From assembly GCF_024343575.1 (NCBI RefSeq), contig NZ_RJUA01000004.1:172075-236074 (forward strand): a stretch of DNA of 64,000 bases, written 5' to 3'. Shown here piece after piece: positions 55,745 through 64,000 of this stretch. Source of the stretch: Lacihabitans sp. LS3-19. GTDB taxonomy: Bacteria; Bacteroidota; Bacteroidia; Cytophagales; Spirosomataceae. Position numbers and translations under genes: made by a program. Within the stretch, counting starts at the first letter, position 1, and each line of letters starts with the position of its first letter. Under the pieces are notes generated by a model. That model saw nothing but the letters and a program-made list of their open reading frames with translations. It ran no database searches and was not told where the DNA came from.

Positions 55745-56827
55745 CTAAAACTTTTCAAATTCTTTTATCAAATTATCAATTTGTTCAGGACTATTGGCTA
55801 TAAAATTCGATATTCTTATCTGGGTATCTTTACCAGATCCATAGCCCGCACCCACTATCATATTTTGCTCTTTTAGTTTTTGGATTATTTCAGCAGAAGG
55901 TCTTTCTGTGTTTATTACAGCCACGGTTTTTGATCTTAAGTTTTGGTTTTCCACGGCTGGAGAATATCCAGATTTTTGCTCAAAATATTTGTATAATTTC
56001 TTAGCTTTTTCTTCAGTTTCTTTTCTGATTTTATCTATACCAGTTTTGTTCATGTCTTCAGCTATTTTACCCAAAATATATATGCCCATCACGTTAGGTG
56101 TAGCTGGATTTTGATATTCTTTGGCGTTTTTCCAAAGTGTTGGCAAATCATGGTGTGCACCTAGGCTTTTGCCTTTGCTTTTCAAGATGTTTGCTTTTTC
56201 AAGGCATTTTTCATTGGCTATCCAAACTCCTAAACCCGCCGGCATGCCGAAACTTTTTTGAACAGAGAAAAAGGCTGTGTCGATTACAGTAAAATCCAGC
56301 TCAGGTATCGGTGCAGAAGAAACCATGTCCACTGCCAAAATTTTATTATTATTACTTCTTTTGAGCTTATGAATGTCCGCTTCACGCATTTGCACGCCTG
56401 TTGAAGTTTCATTTTGAGTAGTACAAATAAGCTCCGCAAACTCTGGAACTTCGACTTCACTGTAAACAAATCCTTCACCTAAAGGCTTCTTTAAAACATT
56501 TGTATGTTTTTGAAGCATTTGTGCATATTGGTAGAATTTTTCCGAAAAAGAGCCATTTACCAAATGAAAAGATTCATGTTCAACAGTACTCAAAATCAAC
56601 TTTTCCCAAATCTCAGAAGCGGAACCTGTAAACATTATGGCATTTTCAGAAGGAATATTCATCAAAATTCGCAGCTGCTCATCAGTATGTTGATATATTT
56701 TTTTAAACTGGCCACTCCGGTGCGAAATCGAGCCAATCTGTTGTTCTACAAACGCTTGTAGGTATTCTTCAAATTTCGGATACAATTCTGCTGGTCCTGC
56801 GGTAAAAAAAACTTGGGCTCTCGACAT
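55745..56827 (-). CDS. Class V aminotransferase (SerC-like)
   Basis: The protein has 360 residues. It starts FFTAGPAELYP and has ISHRSGQFKKIYQ, AVDMVSSAPI (Asp at the PLP nitrogen) and FFSVQKSFGMPAGLGVW, where Lys binds PLP. The end has NMIVGAGYGSGKDTQIRISNF. This matches the SerC/aspartate-aminotransferase-like class V enzymes; phosphoserine aminotransferase is the best guess, but serA or serB are not adjacent. It probably produces serine or another amino acid. Confidence 0.9.
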   Translation of the reverse strand: MSRAQVFFTAGPAELYPKFEEYLQAFVEQQIGSISHRSGQFKKIYQHTDEQLRILMNIPSENAIMFTGSASEIWEKLILSTVEHESFHLVNGSFSEKFYQYAQMLQKHTNVLKKPLGEGFVYSEVEVPEFAELICTTQNETSTGVQMREADIHKLKRSNNNKILAVDMVSSAPIPELDFTVIDTAFFSVQKSFGMPAGLGVWIANEKCLEKANILKSKGKSLGAHHDLPTLWKNAKEYQNPATPNVMGIYILGKIAEDMNKTGIDKIRKETEEKAKKLYKYFEQKSGYSPAVENQNLRSKTVAVINTERPSAEIIQKLKEQNMIVGAGYGSGKDTQIRISNFIANSPEQIDNLIKEFEKF

Positions 56828-56879
56828 ATTATTTTTAAATGAGGTGCAAATTTAATTAGAATTCTCGTTTAAATGTTAA

Positions 56880-56910
56880 TTGGTAATTCATTTATATGGT
56901 TGTATTTTTG
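56880..56910 (+). promoter_or_regulatory. Promoter of panD
   Basis: TTG (56880-56882), a 20-bp spacer and TATTTTTG (56903-56910) lie 19 bp before the panD ATG. A longer in-frame ORF start (56873) lies upstream of the promoter. Confidence 0.65.
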
Positions 56911-56929
56911 TAGAAAAAATAAAGATTGG

Positions 56930-57280
56930 ATGTTAGTTAATGTATTCAAATCAAAAATTCATAGAGTTAAGGTTACACAGGCCGAGTTAAATTACGTTGG
57001 AAGTATCACCATAGATGAGGCCTTGTTGGAAGCTGCGGGCATTATGGAAAATGAAAAAGTGCAGATTGTAAACAATAACAATGGCGAACGCATAGAAACC
57101 TATGCCATAAAAGGTAAAAGAAATACAGGCATAATTTGCTTAAACGGTGCTGCTGCCAGAAAAGCTCAACCCGGAGATATTGTAATCATTATATCTTATG
57201 CTTGGATGACGCCTGAGGAGGCTTCTTCTCATAAACCCACCGTTGTATTTCCTGATGAAAACAATCGCGTAATCTCCTGA
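56930..57280 (+). CDS. panD: Aspartate 1-decarboxylase
   Basis: The protein has 116 residues from ATG 56930. The N-terminus [31 protein letters not shown] includes the self-cleavage site G24-S25; the pyruvoyl group forms from Ser25. The catalytic segment [33 protein letters not shown] follows. It makes beta-alanine from aspartate for pantothenate synthesis. It is followed 8 bp later by a flippase-like gene on the same strand. Confidence 0.95.
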   Translation: MLVNVFKSKIHRVKVTQAELNYVGSITIDEALLEAAGIMENEKVQIVNNNNGERIETYAIKGKRNTGIICLNGAAARKAQPGDIVIIISYAWMTPEEASSHKPTVVFPDENNRVIS

Positions 57281-57288
57281 TATTTTAT

Positions 57289-58275
57289 ATGAAAAAACTC
57301 TTACAATATGTCTTACCCATAGGCCTTGCAGTTGCATTGATGTATTGGGTTTTTAAAGGTATTGATATTGAGAGTATTTTAGAAAGTTTCAGAGGAGCCA
57401 ATTATTTTTTGGTGTTTTGTGCCGCTGTTTGCTCATTTTTAGCACATTTTAGTAGAGCCATTCGCTGGAATATCATGATGGAGCCTTTGGGTTATAAACC
57501 ATCGGTTAAAAATACCACCATTGCTGTTTTGATTGGTTATATGACCAATTTGGTTTTACCTCGAGCTGGTGAGTTTGCTCGATCTGCAAGTTTGCAAAAA
57601 AGCGAAAATGTGCCGTTTCAAGTATCTTTTGGAGCTGTAATAGCCGAGAGAATTATTGATTTGGTAGTTGCGATTGGTTTATTGGCCTTAAATATTCTTT
57701 TGGAATTTGACCGAATAAAAGGCTTAGCCATGGAGCTTTTTGGAGATAAAATAAGAAATCCTATTTTCTTACTTTCATCTCTTGGAATACTTGTTTTTTG
57801 TCTTGTTTCAGGTTTTTATCTTTTTGACAAATACAAAAATAGACTTTCTCAAATTGCTTTTTTTAAGAAAATTATTGATTTTTTAGATGGCTTAAAAAGT
57901 GGATTTTTAGGCGTTTTTAAAATCGAAAAATTTTGGCAGTTTTTATTTCACACCATATTTATTTGGGTCATGTATTATGTTGGGACTTATTTTTTATGCC
58001 AATCAATAGCCATCGGAAGTCAGTTGTCTCTTTTAGCAATTCTTACTATTTTAGTAATGGGTTCAGTCGGAATGGCAATTCCTACCATTGGAGGTTTAGG
58101 AAGTTATCATCTTTTAGTTGGGAAAATCGTAGTACTTTACGGTCTTACCAATCAAGAAGGAATCAATTTAGCTACATTTTTACATACCATGCAAGGACTT
58201 TTATTTGTCTTGGTTTTCGGACTTATAGCATTGGTTTTGAGTTTTTTGTCTACAAAAAAGAGCTCTAAAGCTTAA
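57289..58275 (+). CDS. Flippase-like (UPF0104/YbhN) membrane protein
   Basis: The protein has 328 residues with about eight membrane helices. The family core includes SHFSRAIRWNIMMEPLGYKPSVKN-type loop (about 51-76), LIGYMTNLVLPRAGEFARSA (about 81-100) and IPTIGGLGSYHLLVGK near the end. Related proteins are lysylphosphatidylglycerol synthase membrane regions and proposed lipid flippases. Coupling to panD is common in Bacteroidota but the reason is not known. Function here is unproven. Confidence 0.88.
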   Translation: MKKLLQYVLPIGLAVALMYWVFKGIDIESILESFRGANYFLVFCAAVCSFLAHFSRAIRWNIMMEPLGYKPSVKNTTIAVLIGYMTNLVLPRAGEFARSASLQKSENVPFQVSFGAVIAERIIDLVVAIGLLALNILLEFDRIKGLAMELFGDKIRNPIFLLSSLGILVFCLVSGFYLFDKYKNRLSQIAFFKKIIDFLDGLKSGFLGVFKIEKFWQFLFHTIFIWVMYYVGTYFLCQSIAIGSQLSLLAILTILVMGSVGMAIPTIGGLGSYHLLVGKIVVLYGLTNQEGINLATFLHTMQGLLFVLVFGLIALVLSFLSTKKSSKA

Positions 58276-58340
58276 TAAAGTTTTTTTTCAAAACAATTTG
58301 ATGGTTTTTTTAGTAATTTCGATAATAAAACAATCGAAAA

Positions 58341-58805
58341 ATGCCAGAATATTCATTAAAAATAAATGGAAAAAAGCTAAAAGTGGATGTCTCCGAAGAT
58401 ACACCATTGCTTTGGGTATTGCGAGATCATCTCAATCTTACAGGAACCAAATATGGCTGTGGAATAGCTCAATGTGGAGCTTGTACTATTCACGTTGACG
58501 GAATGCCCACTCGCTCTTGTATTTCACCCGTAACACTTGGGATTGGAAAAGAAATCACCACCATTGAAGGTCTATCTGAAAATGGAGATCACCCTGTACA
58601 AAAAGCTTGGGATGCCATAGATGTGCCGCAATGTGGATTTTGTCAATCTGGACAAATGATGACTGCTTCGGCTCTTTTAAAAGAAAATCCGAATCCAAAT
58701 GATGAGGAGATTTCAATGGCTATGTCTGCACATATTTGCAGATGTGGTACGTACCATAGAATCAATGACGCCGTAAAACTTGCAGCCAAAATTCAGAAAC
58801 AATGA
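58341..58805 (+). CDS. [2Fe-2S] subunit of a xanthine dehydrogenase-family hydroxylase (IorA-like)
   Basis: The protein has 154 residues. It holds two [2Fe-2S] clusters: the plant-type N-terminal site [15 protein letters not shown] (plus the preceding Cys) and the C-terminal site [16 protein letters not shown] and [11 protein letters not shown]. This is the small electron-transfer subunit of two-subunit hydroxylases such as isoquinoline 1-oxidoreductase. Its stop codon overlaps the start of the large subunit (ATGA). The substrate is unknown. Confidence 0.93.
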   Translation: MPEYSLKINGKKLKVDVSEDTPLLWVLRDHLNLTGTKYGCGIAQCGACTIHVDGMPTRSCISPVTLGIGKEITTIEGLSENGDHPVQKAWDAIDVPQCGFCQSGQMMTASALLKENPNPNDEEISMAMSAHICRCGTYHRINDAVKLAAKIQKQ

Positions 58806-60931
58806 AAAATAACAGAAGAGACTTTTTGAAAAACATGCTTTTGACTTCAGGAGCATTGGTGGTGGGATTTAAAACTATGGCTGCTGAAAATGCACAAATC
58901 ATAGATTTAAATAGTTTGGGCGATGAACTATTGTCAAATGCATTTTTAACAATTGACAGCCAGAATGTTATAACGATATTTTCTCCAAATCCTGAAATAG
59001 GCCAAGGAATAAAGACCGCCTTTGCAGTAATAGTAGCTGAGGAATTAGATGTGGATTGGGAAAAAGTTGTGGTTAAGCAGGCCGATTTGGATACCAAAAG
59101 GTTTGAAAGACAGTTGACTGGAGGCAGTGGAGCTATAAAGCATTCTTGGGAAAGATTAAGAAAAGCTGGAGCAGCAGGTAAGTATGCTTTGGTGCAAGCG
59201 GCAGCTAAGAAATGGAATGTTTCTGCAAATAGCCTAAAAACTGAAAAAGGAAAAGTAATAAATGAAAAAGGAGAAAGCCTTACTTATGGCGAATTGGTTA
59301 ATCTTGCTGTAGGAGTCACCTTACCTGCTGACATTCCTTTAAAGTCAACTAAAGACTTTACATTGATAGGTAAAACTATAAAAAGTGTTGATAATAAGGC
59401 TGTATTGACTGGAAAAGCCATTTTTGGAATGGATTATAAAGTTCCTGGAATGTTATACGCTCAGGTTATTCGTTCTAAAAGTTTTGGGCAAAAATTGGTA
59501 GATTTTGATGCTTCTGAAGCTTTAAAAATAGATGGAATAATTTCGGTAAAATCTTTTGGTGATAAAATAGCCGTAATTGGTAAGTCAAACTGGCCAATTA
59601 TGAAAGCTAGAAAATTGGTAAAAATCAATTGGTCTGCTGAGAAAGAATTGGAAAGCGACGAAATGCACAATAGGATTTTCTCTGATTTAATGGTCAATGG
59701 TAAGTTTGAAACCCGTAGAAAAGATGGTGATGTGGAGCAGGCTTTTAAAGATGCTCATAAAATTATAGAAGCGGAATATCAATGTCCGTTTTTGAGCCAT
59801 AGCCCAATGGAGCCTATGAACTTTTTTGCAGATGTAAAATCGGATTCCGTGAAATTGGTTGGACCAACGCAAACGCCACAATCTGCCCAAAATCAGGTGT
59901 CAAAATTGCTAAATATTCCTGTGGAGAATATTACTGTAGATTTGACAAAAATGGGTGGCGGTTTTGGTAGAAGACTAAATAACGATTATGCTTTAGAAGC
60001 TGCTGAAGTGTCGGCATTAGCTAAAGCTCCTATAAAGTTGCAATGGACTAGAGAAGACGACATGAACGGCGGAATCTATCGCCCTGCAGTTAGATATAAA
60101 TTTAAGGCTTCTTTGGATAAGGCTGGAAACGTAACAGGATTTATGCTAAAAGGCGTTGGTTTAAATGCTGGGAACTCGACGAGACAGGACAATTTCCCTG
60201 TAGGGGCTATTGATAATGTTTTGGTAGAATCTGTTGATTATAAGTCAGATATAACCACAGGGCCTTGGAGAGCACCCATTACTAATTTCTTAGCTTATGC
60301 TGAGCAGGCTTTTATTGACGAAATAGCTTTTGCTGTTGGCAAAGACCCGGTGAAATTAAGATTGGAGTTGTTGAAAAAGGCCCAAGAAATGCCTGTTGGC
60401 AAAATCACTTACGAACCTGCTCGTTTTGAAAAAGTAATAACAACCGTAGCCGAAAGAGCCAAATGGGGAAATGCGAAAAAAGGAATTCATCAAGGGTTTA
60501 GTGTTTATTTCTCACACAATTCTTATGTAGCCCAGATCGCAGAGGTTGAACTAAAAAAGGGAAAGCCAAGCTTGAAAAAAGTGTTTGCTGTTACGGATTG
60601 TGGTATAGTAATCAACCAAAGTGGTGCTCGGAATCAAATCTATGGAGCCATAGTCGATGGTCTTGGACATGCAATGTACGGCAATTTGAACTTTGAAAAC
60701 GGTGCTCCAAAACAAACAAATTTTGATCAATACCGAATGATTAAGTTTAACGAAGTGCCAGAAATAGACGCATATTTTGTTGACAACGGTATAGACCCAA
60801 CAGGATTAGGTGAGCCAGCTTTACCACCAACGGGCGGGGCGTTGGCCAATGCCATTTTCAAAGCCACAGGCAAAAGGCTATACAAACAGCCATTTGCGAT
60901 GGAAGATGAGAAAGTAGCGGAGATATTGTAA
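58802..60931 (+). CDS. Molybdopterin-binding subunit of a xanthine dehydrogenase-family hydroxylase (IorB-like)
   Basis: The protein has 709 residues. The N-terminus has a twin-arginine signal ([20 protein letters not shown]), so the enzyme is exported folded to the periplasm. Molybdopterin motifs include [19 protein letters not shown] (about 383-401) and the active-site Glu in [19 protein letters not shown] near the C-terminus. With the iron-sulphur subunit it should form an isoquinoline-oxidoreductase-like enzyme that hydroxylates an aromatic N-heterocycle or aldehyde. No XdhC maturation gene or cytochrome is adjacent. A strong terminator follows. Confidence 0.93.
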   Translation: MKNNRRDFLKNMLLTSGALVVGFKTMAAENAQIIDLNSLGDELLSNAFLTIDSQNVITIFSPNPEIGQGIKTAFAVIVAEELDVDWEKVVVKQADLDTKRFERQLTGGSGAIKHSWERLRKAGAAGKYALVQAAAKKWNVSANSLKTEKGKVINEKGESLTYGELVNLAVGVTLPADIPLKSTKDFTLIGKTIKSVDNKAVLTGKAIFGMDYKVPGMLYAQVIRSKSFGQKLVDFDASEALKIDGIISVKSFGDKIAVIGKSNWPIMKARKLVKINWSAEKELESDEMHNRIFSDLMVNGKFETRRKDGDVEQAFKDAHKIIEAEYQCPFLSHSPMEPMNFFADVKSDSVKLVGPTQTPQSAQNQVSKLLNIPVENITVDLTKMGGGFGRRLNNDYALEAAEVSALAKAPIKLQWTREDDMNGGIYRPAVRYKFKASLDKAGNVTGFMLKGVGLNAGNSTRQDNFPVGAIDNVLVESVDYKSDITTGPWRAPITNFLAYAEQAFIDEIAFAVGKDPVKLRLELLKKAQEMPVGKITYEPARFEKVITTVAERAKWGNAKKGIHQGFSVYFSHNSYVAQIAEVELKKGKPSLKKVFAVTDCGIVINQSGARNQIYGAIVDGLGHAMYGNLNFENGAPKQTNFDQYRMIKFNEVPEIDAYFVDNGIDPTGLGEPALPPTGGALANAIFKATGKRLYKQPFAMEDEKVAEIL

Positions 60932-60954
60932 GTTTTTTAAATTTATAGTTTATA

Positions 60955-60980
60955 AAAAAAGAGGCAGGAGCCTCTTTTTT
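60955..60980 (+). terminator. Terminator after the hydroxylase genes
   Basis: AAAAAAGAGGC / GCCTCTTTTTT with loop AGGA, 23 bp after the stop codon; it can work in both directions. Confidence 0.9.
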
Positions 60981-61004
60981 TATGCCTAATATTTTTATGA
61001 ATTC

Positions 61005-61724
61005 TTACTCTTTCGTAACCTTACTGCCACCAGATAAATCCTCGGTAACTTTCGCGTCGCCTTTGTATTTCACTTTGCTGGCACCGCTCGCTTTTACAGA
61101 TAGGGTAGTGGAGGCTGTAACTTCTGCTTTGCTGGCACCCGAAAGCTCCAAAAACACTTCTGTGCTATTTCCATCAAAAGCATCGAGGGTTGACGCTCCA
61201 CTTATTTCTGCATCTATTTTCTTTACTTCCATTGGCAACACAATTTTAGAAGCTCCGCTAATATTGGCAACTAATGAAGTGATGGCATTATTTAATCTTA
61301 AAGTAGAAGCACCAGAAACTCTAGCGGTAAATTCGGAAAGAGTTCCAAAACCTGATATCTCGGTGTCAGATGCGGATTTTGCGTCAATCTCGGTGATTGT
61401 GGGTGTAGTTACCTCTATTTCCATTTTGTATCTTTTGAGTTGTTTTATTCTTATCCGCTTATTGTATCTGATATCTAATTTGCCATTGGTTACTGTTACT
61501 TCCAAATCATCAATGTCGTCGCCAGAGCCTTTAACAGATACTTTTGAGGCAGAGCCTTTTACAACAGTCACAAAAAATGCATTGTTAAGTTCGATTCTAC
61601 TAAAATCGTCCACAGAGAAGTCTTTTGTGTCATAACCTCTCGGAGGTACACCGTTTTCATAAAGAATTTTGTCGCAGCTTGTAAAAACTAAAAGTGTTAA
61701 GAGAATAACCAGGTATTTTGTCAT
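61005..61724 (-). CDS. DUF2807 (GIN-domain) lipoprotein
   Basis: The protein has 239 residues from the ATG at 61724, which begins MTKYLVILLTLLVFTSCDK with a lipobox (Cys 17); a longer frame starts at 61775 but the shorter start fits better. The mature part shows repeated GIN-type motifs (SGASTL, SGASKI, SGASKAEV, ASGASKVKYKG), a right-handed beta-helix-like repeat of Gly/Ser/Ala. DUF2807 proteins are surface or periplasmic and of unknown role. It is a single gene opposite the MFS gene. Confidence 0.88.
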   Translation of the reverse strand: MTKYLVILLTLLVFTSCDKILYENGVPPRGYDTKDFSVDDFSRIELNNAFFVTVVKGSASKVSVKGSGDDIDDLEVTVTNGKLDIRYNKRIRIKQLKRYKMEIEVTTPTITEIDAKSASDTEISGFGTLSEFTARVSGASTLRLNNAITSLVANISGASKIVLPMEVKKIDAEISGASTLDAFDGNSTEVFLELSGASKAEVTASTTLSVKASGASKVKYKGDAKVTEDLSGGSKVTKE

Positions 61725-61958
61725 TGTTTTGTTTTTTGCCAATATTTTCTTGGCTTTTGTTATCAATATTTTCAAAAAAAATTAAAAGGAAAACTGTTTT
61801 ACCTACAAATAGGATTTCTTTGTTTTCCAATAAAAAGTTTTTAAGCTATTAAACTTTATAATGAACAGAATTATTTTAATTCAATTGAAGTTTAATTGTT
61901 AAGAGCATGTTAAAGATGTGCTTTTAAGTGTAATAGTTGCTTCTGTATTCAAATATTT

Positions 61959-63203
61959 ATGAACAAAATAGATCCTTATTCAGCCCTTCGATATCCCGAG
62001 TTTCGGTATTTTATAAGTGCTCAGTTGTTTTTTACTATTGCTATTTTGATTCAGGAACTGGTGTTGTCTTATTATTTATACGAGCTTACCCACGATCCAC
62101 TGGCTTTAGGTTTGATAGGTCTTGCAGAGGCAGTTCCTTTTATTTCTTTGGCACTTTTTGGTGGGTATATGGCCGATAGGTTTAACCGTAAAAAGATATA
62201 TTTATGGAGTTTTGTAGTAGTTTGTATAGTGACATTAATCTTAATTTTTGGACTTACGGATGCTTTTTTCTTTAAAATTGATGAAAAACACCAACCTTGG
62301 GTCATTTATTTAAGTGTCTTTATTTTTGGTATAGCCAGAGGATTTTATAATCCATCTTGGTCTTCTCTTAAACCATTTTTAGTTCAACCCGAACATTATT
62401 CAAACTCAGCTTCATGGAGTGCTCAGTTTTGGCAAGTTGGAAGAATCGCTGGTCCTGTCTTAGGTGGATTTTTATATGCGTACGTTGGATTTATAAATTC
62501 CCTTTGGGTAGTTTTTGGTCTATTTATTCTTACGATTATTTTGGCTTCTTTTATATCAAAAAAGGAAATAAAAAATCAAACGAAAGGAAAACTTTTGGAG
62601 AGTTTGAAAGAAGGTTTCGTTTTTGTAAGGCAAAACAAAATCCTTTGGTATAGTATAGTCTTAGATATGTTTTCGGTGTTATTTGGAGGTGTTATAGCCA
62701 TTTTGCCTGTTTTTGCGAAAGATATTCTAAATGTAGGAGCCGAAGGTTTAGGTTTTCTTAGAGCAGCACCAGCTGTGGGAGCTGTGCTAGTGATGTTAGG
62801 TACAGCTTATTTTCCACCTACCAATCAAGCTTGGCGAAATATGCTTTTGGCAGTAGCAGGTTTTGGTGTTGCCACTTTAGTCTTTGCGGTTTCTACCAAT
62901 TTCTACCTTTCTTGTTTTGCATTGTTTTTTACTGGAGCATTTGATAGCATTAGTGTGGTTGTTAGGTCTACCATTTTGCAAATACTTCCACCAGATCACA
63001 TGAGAGGTAGGATAAGTTCGGTAAATGGAGTTTTTGTAAGTACATCAAATGAATTGGGTGCGTTTGAGTCTGGTTTAGCAGCTAAACTGCTAGGGACTGT
63101 GCCTTCGGTATTATTCGGAGGCGTGATGACATTGGTAGTCGTAACGTATATTTATTCCAGATCTAAAGAACTGTTTTCAGTAAAATTGGTCAGAGAAGGT
63201 TGA
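61959..63203 (+). CDS. MFS transporter (EntS-like)
   Basis: The protein has 414 residues and about twelve membrane helices. It starts DPYSALRYPEFRYFISAQLFFTI and carries the MFS cytoplasmic loop GGYMADRFNRKKIYLW (about 67-82) and ARGFYNPSWSSLKPF, as in MFS_3 exporters such as EntS. It probably exports a small hydrophobic molecule or siderophore. The substrate is unknown. The transposase region begins just behind its stop codon. Confidence 0.9.
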   Translation: MNKIDPYSALRYPEFRYFISAQLFFTIAILIQELVLSYYLYELTHDPLALGLIGLAEAVPFISLALFGGYMADRFNRKKIYLWSFVVVCIVTLILIFGLTDAFFFKIDEKHQPWVIYLSVFIFGIARGFYNPSWSSLKPFLVQPEHYSNSASWSAQFWQVGRIAGPVLGGFLYAYVGFINSLWVVFGLFILTIILASFISKKEIKNQTKGKLLESLKEGFVFVRQNKILWYSIVLDMFSVLFGGVIAILPVFAKDILNVGAEGLGFLRAAPAVGAVLVMLGTAYFPPTNQAWRNMLLAVAGFGVATLVFAVSTNFYLSCFALFFTGAFDSISVVVRSTILQILPPDHMRGRISSVNGVFVSTSNELGAFESGLAAKLLGTVPSVLFGGVMTLVVVTYIYSRSKELFSVKLVREG

Positions 63204-63322
63204 TTACTTCTCACCGCTTGACTTTGACACCTATTTTTTCAAAAAGCTCTCAGATGAATACCTGAGCAGGGTTTTGGCTTAATTTTCAAAAAATTGTAGA
63301 GAGCCGATTTGGTTTTTAGGTA

Positions 63323-63354
63323 TTGACTTTCAGTGTCTTACGGTTGTAATTTTG
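63323..63354 (+). promoter_or_regulatory. Promoter of the transposase gene
   Basis: TTG (63323-63325), a 21-bp spacer and TAATTTTG (63347-63354) match the consensus. The ATG lies only 5 bp after the -7 box. The 63204-63322 stretch carries short inverted repeats (GCTCTC at about 63248, GAGAGC at about 63299) and may hold the element's left end. Confidence 0.55.
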
Positions 63355-63358
63355 CATT

Positions 63359-64000
63359 ATGGCTTATTTGAAAGTTGAAAAGAAAGAATCGGGTACTTAT
63401 TTACGCATTTTGGAGAGTTATCGAAATGCTGATGGTAAACCAACGTCGAAGGTTTTGTACTCTCTTGGGAAGGTCGAAGATTATAAGCCTGAGGATCTTC
63501 GTAACATTGGAATCAAGTTTTATGAATTAGGCGGTGGTGACTTGAAAGCCCTTCTCGAAGGCGAATTATTGGAATTAGGCCGGTACAATTATGGTTACCA
63601 AAAGGTATTCGGCTATTCCCTTGAGCATTATGGCTTAAAGTCATTATTAGATCGTATTCAGAAAAAGAGTAAGCTGCAATTCAGCCTATTTGATAGTGTT
63701 TTTTTGATGCTTTTGGAGCGTCTTCAAAGTCCTTGTAGCAAACTCAGTAACTTTCAGCACCGAGAAGAATATGTAAATCTACCCGAACTATCCTTACATC
63801 ATCTTTACCGAGCCTTGGATAAATTGGCTCAAAACAATGAACTCATCCAGCAACAAATCTTCCAAACTGGTCGCGATCTGTTCAACCAAAGTTTAGACGT
63901 AGTCTTTTACGATGTAACCACTTTTTACTTTGCCAGCGAAGTAGAGAAAGAAGGTGAACTCCGACAAATGGGTTTTGGAAAAGATGGCAAAATAGGTAAA
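63359..64000 (+). mobile_element. IS1634-type transposase gene, cut by window edge
   Basis: An open frame of 214 codons runs from ATG 63359 to the edge. The start (MAYLKVEKKESGTYLRILESY) and the DDE-type core (VFYDVTTFYF, then GELRQMGFGKDGKIGK) are typical of IS1634/IS4-group transposases; the first catalytic Asp is in FYDVTT. The left inverted repeat was not located with certainty. The insertion lies downstream of the MFS gene, so that gene is probably intact. The C-terminal half and right end are outside the window. Confidence 0.88.

Noticed and set aside
61861..61902. Tiny ORF MNRIILIQLKFNC before the MFS gene
   Set aside because: Thirteen codons in AT-rich DNA with no support.

Overview
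The window looks like chromosomal DNA of a member of the Bacteroidota, most likely a Cytophagales (Spirosomaceae-like) bacterium. The evidence is AT-rich DNA, promoters of the Bacteroidetes form TTG-N18-21-TAnnTTTG, almost no Shine-Dalgarno sequences except before rpsU, an Oar-like TonB-dependent receptor, a secreted protease with a type IX secretion (T9SS) tail, DUF2911/DUF2807/GMC families and a CrtA-like carotenoid oxygenase. The genus cannot be fixed from sequence alone. The only mobile gene seen is a transposase cut by the right edge. No rRNA, tRNA, CRISPR array or prophage was recognised.

Layout. 1-6.8 kb: 3' part of a TPR/LytS-type sensor kinase, a DUF2911 protein, SDR and DUF202 genes, and a large TonB-dependent receptor. 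7-10 kb: CrtA-like oxygenase, DUF547 protein and CRY-DASH. 10.1-12 kb: lemA and two TPM-domain genes, followed by a 149-bp palindromic repeat element (12037-12185). 12.2-16.7 kb: two GMC flavoprotein dehydrogenases flanking an OmpA-like protein. 16.8-20.7 kb: rpsU with a strong Shine-Dalgarno sequence, xerC, an M1 aminopeptidase and a SirB1-like protein. 20.8-23.8 kb: galE-rfbB-rfbA sugar-nucleotide operon. 23.8-27.5 kb: a lumazine-binding-like protein, the K+-binding protein Kbp and a T9SS-exported M43 metalloprotease.

27.5-34.5 kb is a signalling block: a PAS/GAF hybrid kinase with receiver and HPt domains, rsmA in convergent overlap, a REC-cNMP-Crp regulator, a PAS kinase and a small unknown protein. 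34.5-42.9 kb holds housekeeping and nucleotide genes (YhdH-type reductase, pyrG, groSL, cdd, a nucleoside phosphorylase, GNAT, YgjV-like). 42.9-46.2 kb is pta-ackA. 46.3-51.2 kb: a lipoprotein, a beta-propeller protein, LOG hydrolase, glnS and an enoyl-CoA hydratase. 51.3-54.6 kb: an unlisted 38-residue membrane peptide, rsgA, and a GNAT acetyltransferase with a long structured leader, then an EamA transporter. 54.6-64 kb: GH25 lysozyme, rpmE2, class-V aminotransferase, panD with a flippase-like protein, a two-subunit molybdenum hydroxylase, a DUF2807 lipoprotein, an MFS exporter and an IS1634-type transposase.

The most notable find is the leader of the GNAT gene (52698-52892). It has a promoter, a 21-codon ORF with four arginine codons in seven, nested hairpins over those codons and a terminator-like hairpin. 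It reads like an arginine attenuation region in front of a gene whose relatives, as I recall, head Bacteroidota arginine operons. Several start codons were moved downstream here because the longest frames begin inside promoter -7 boxes; xerC, rsmA, rsgA and the GH25 gene appear to start with TTG.
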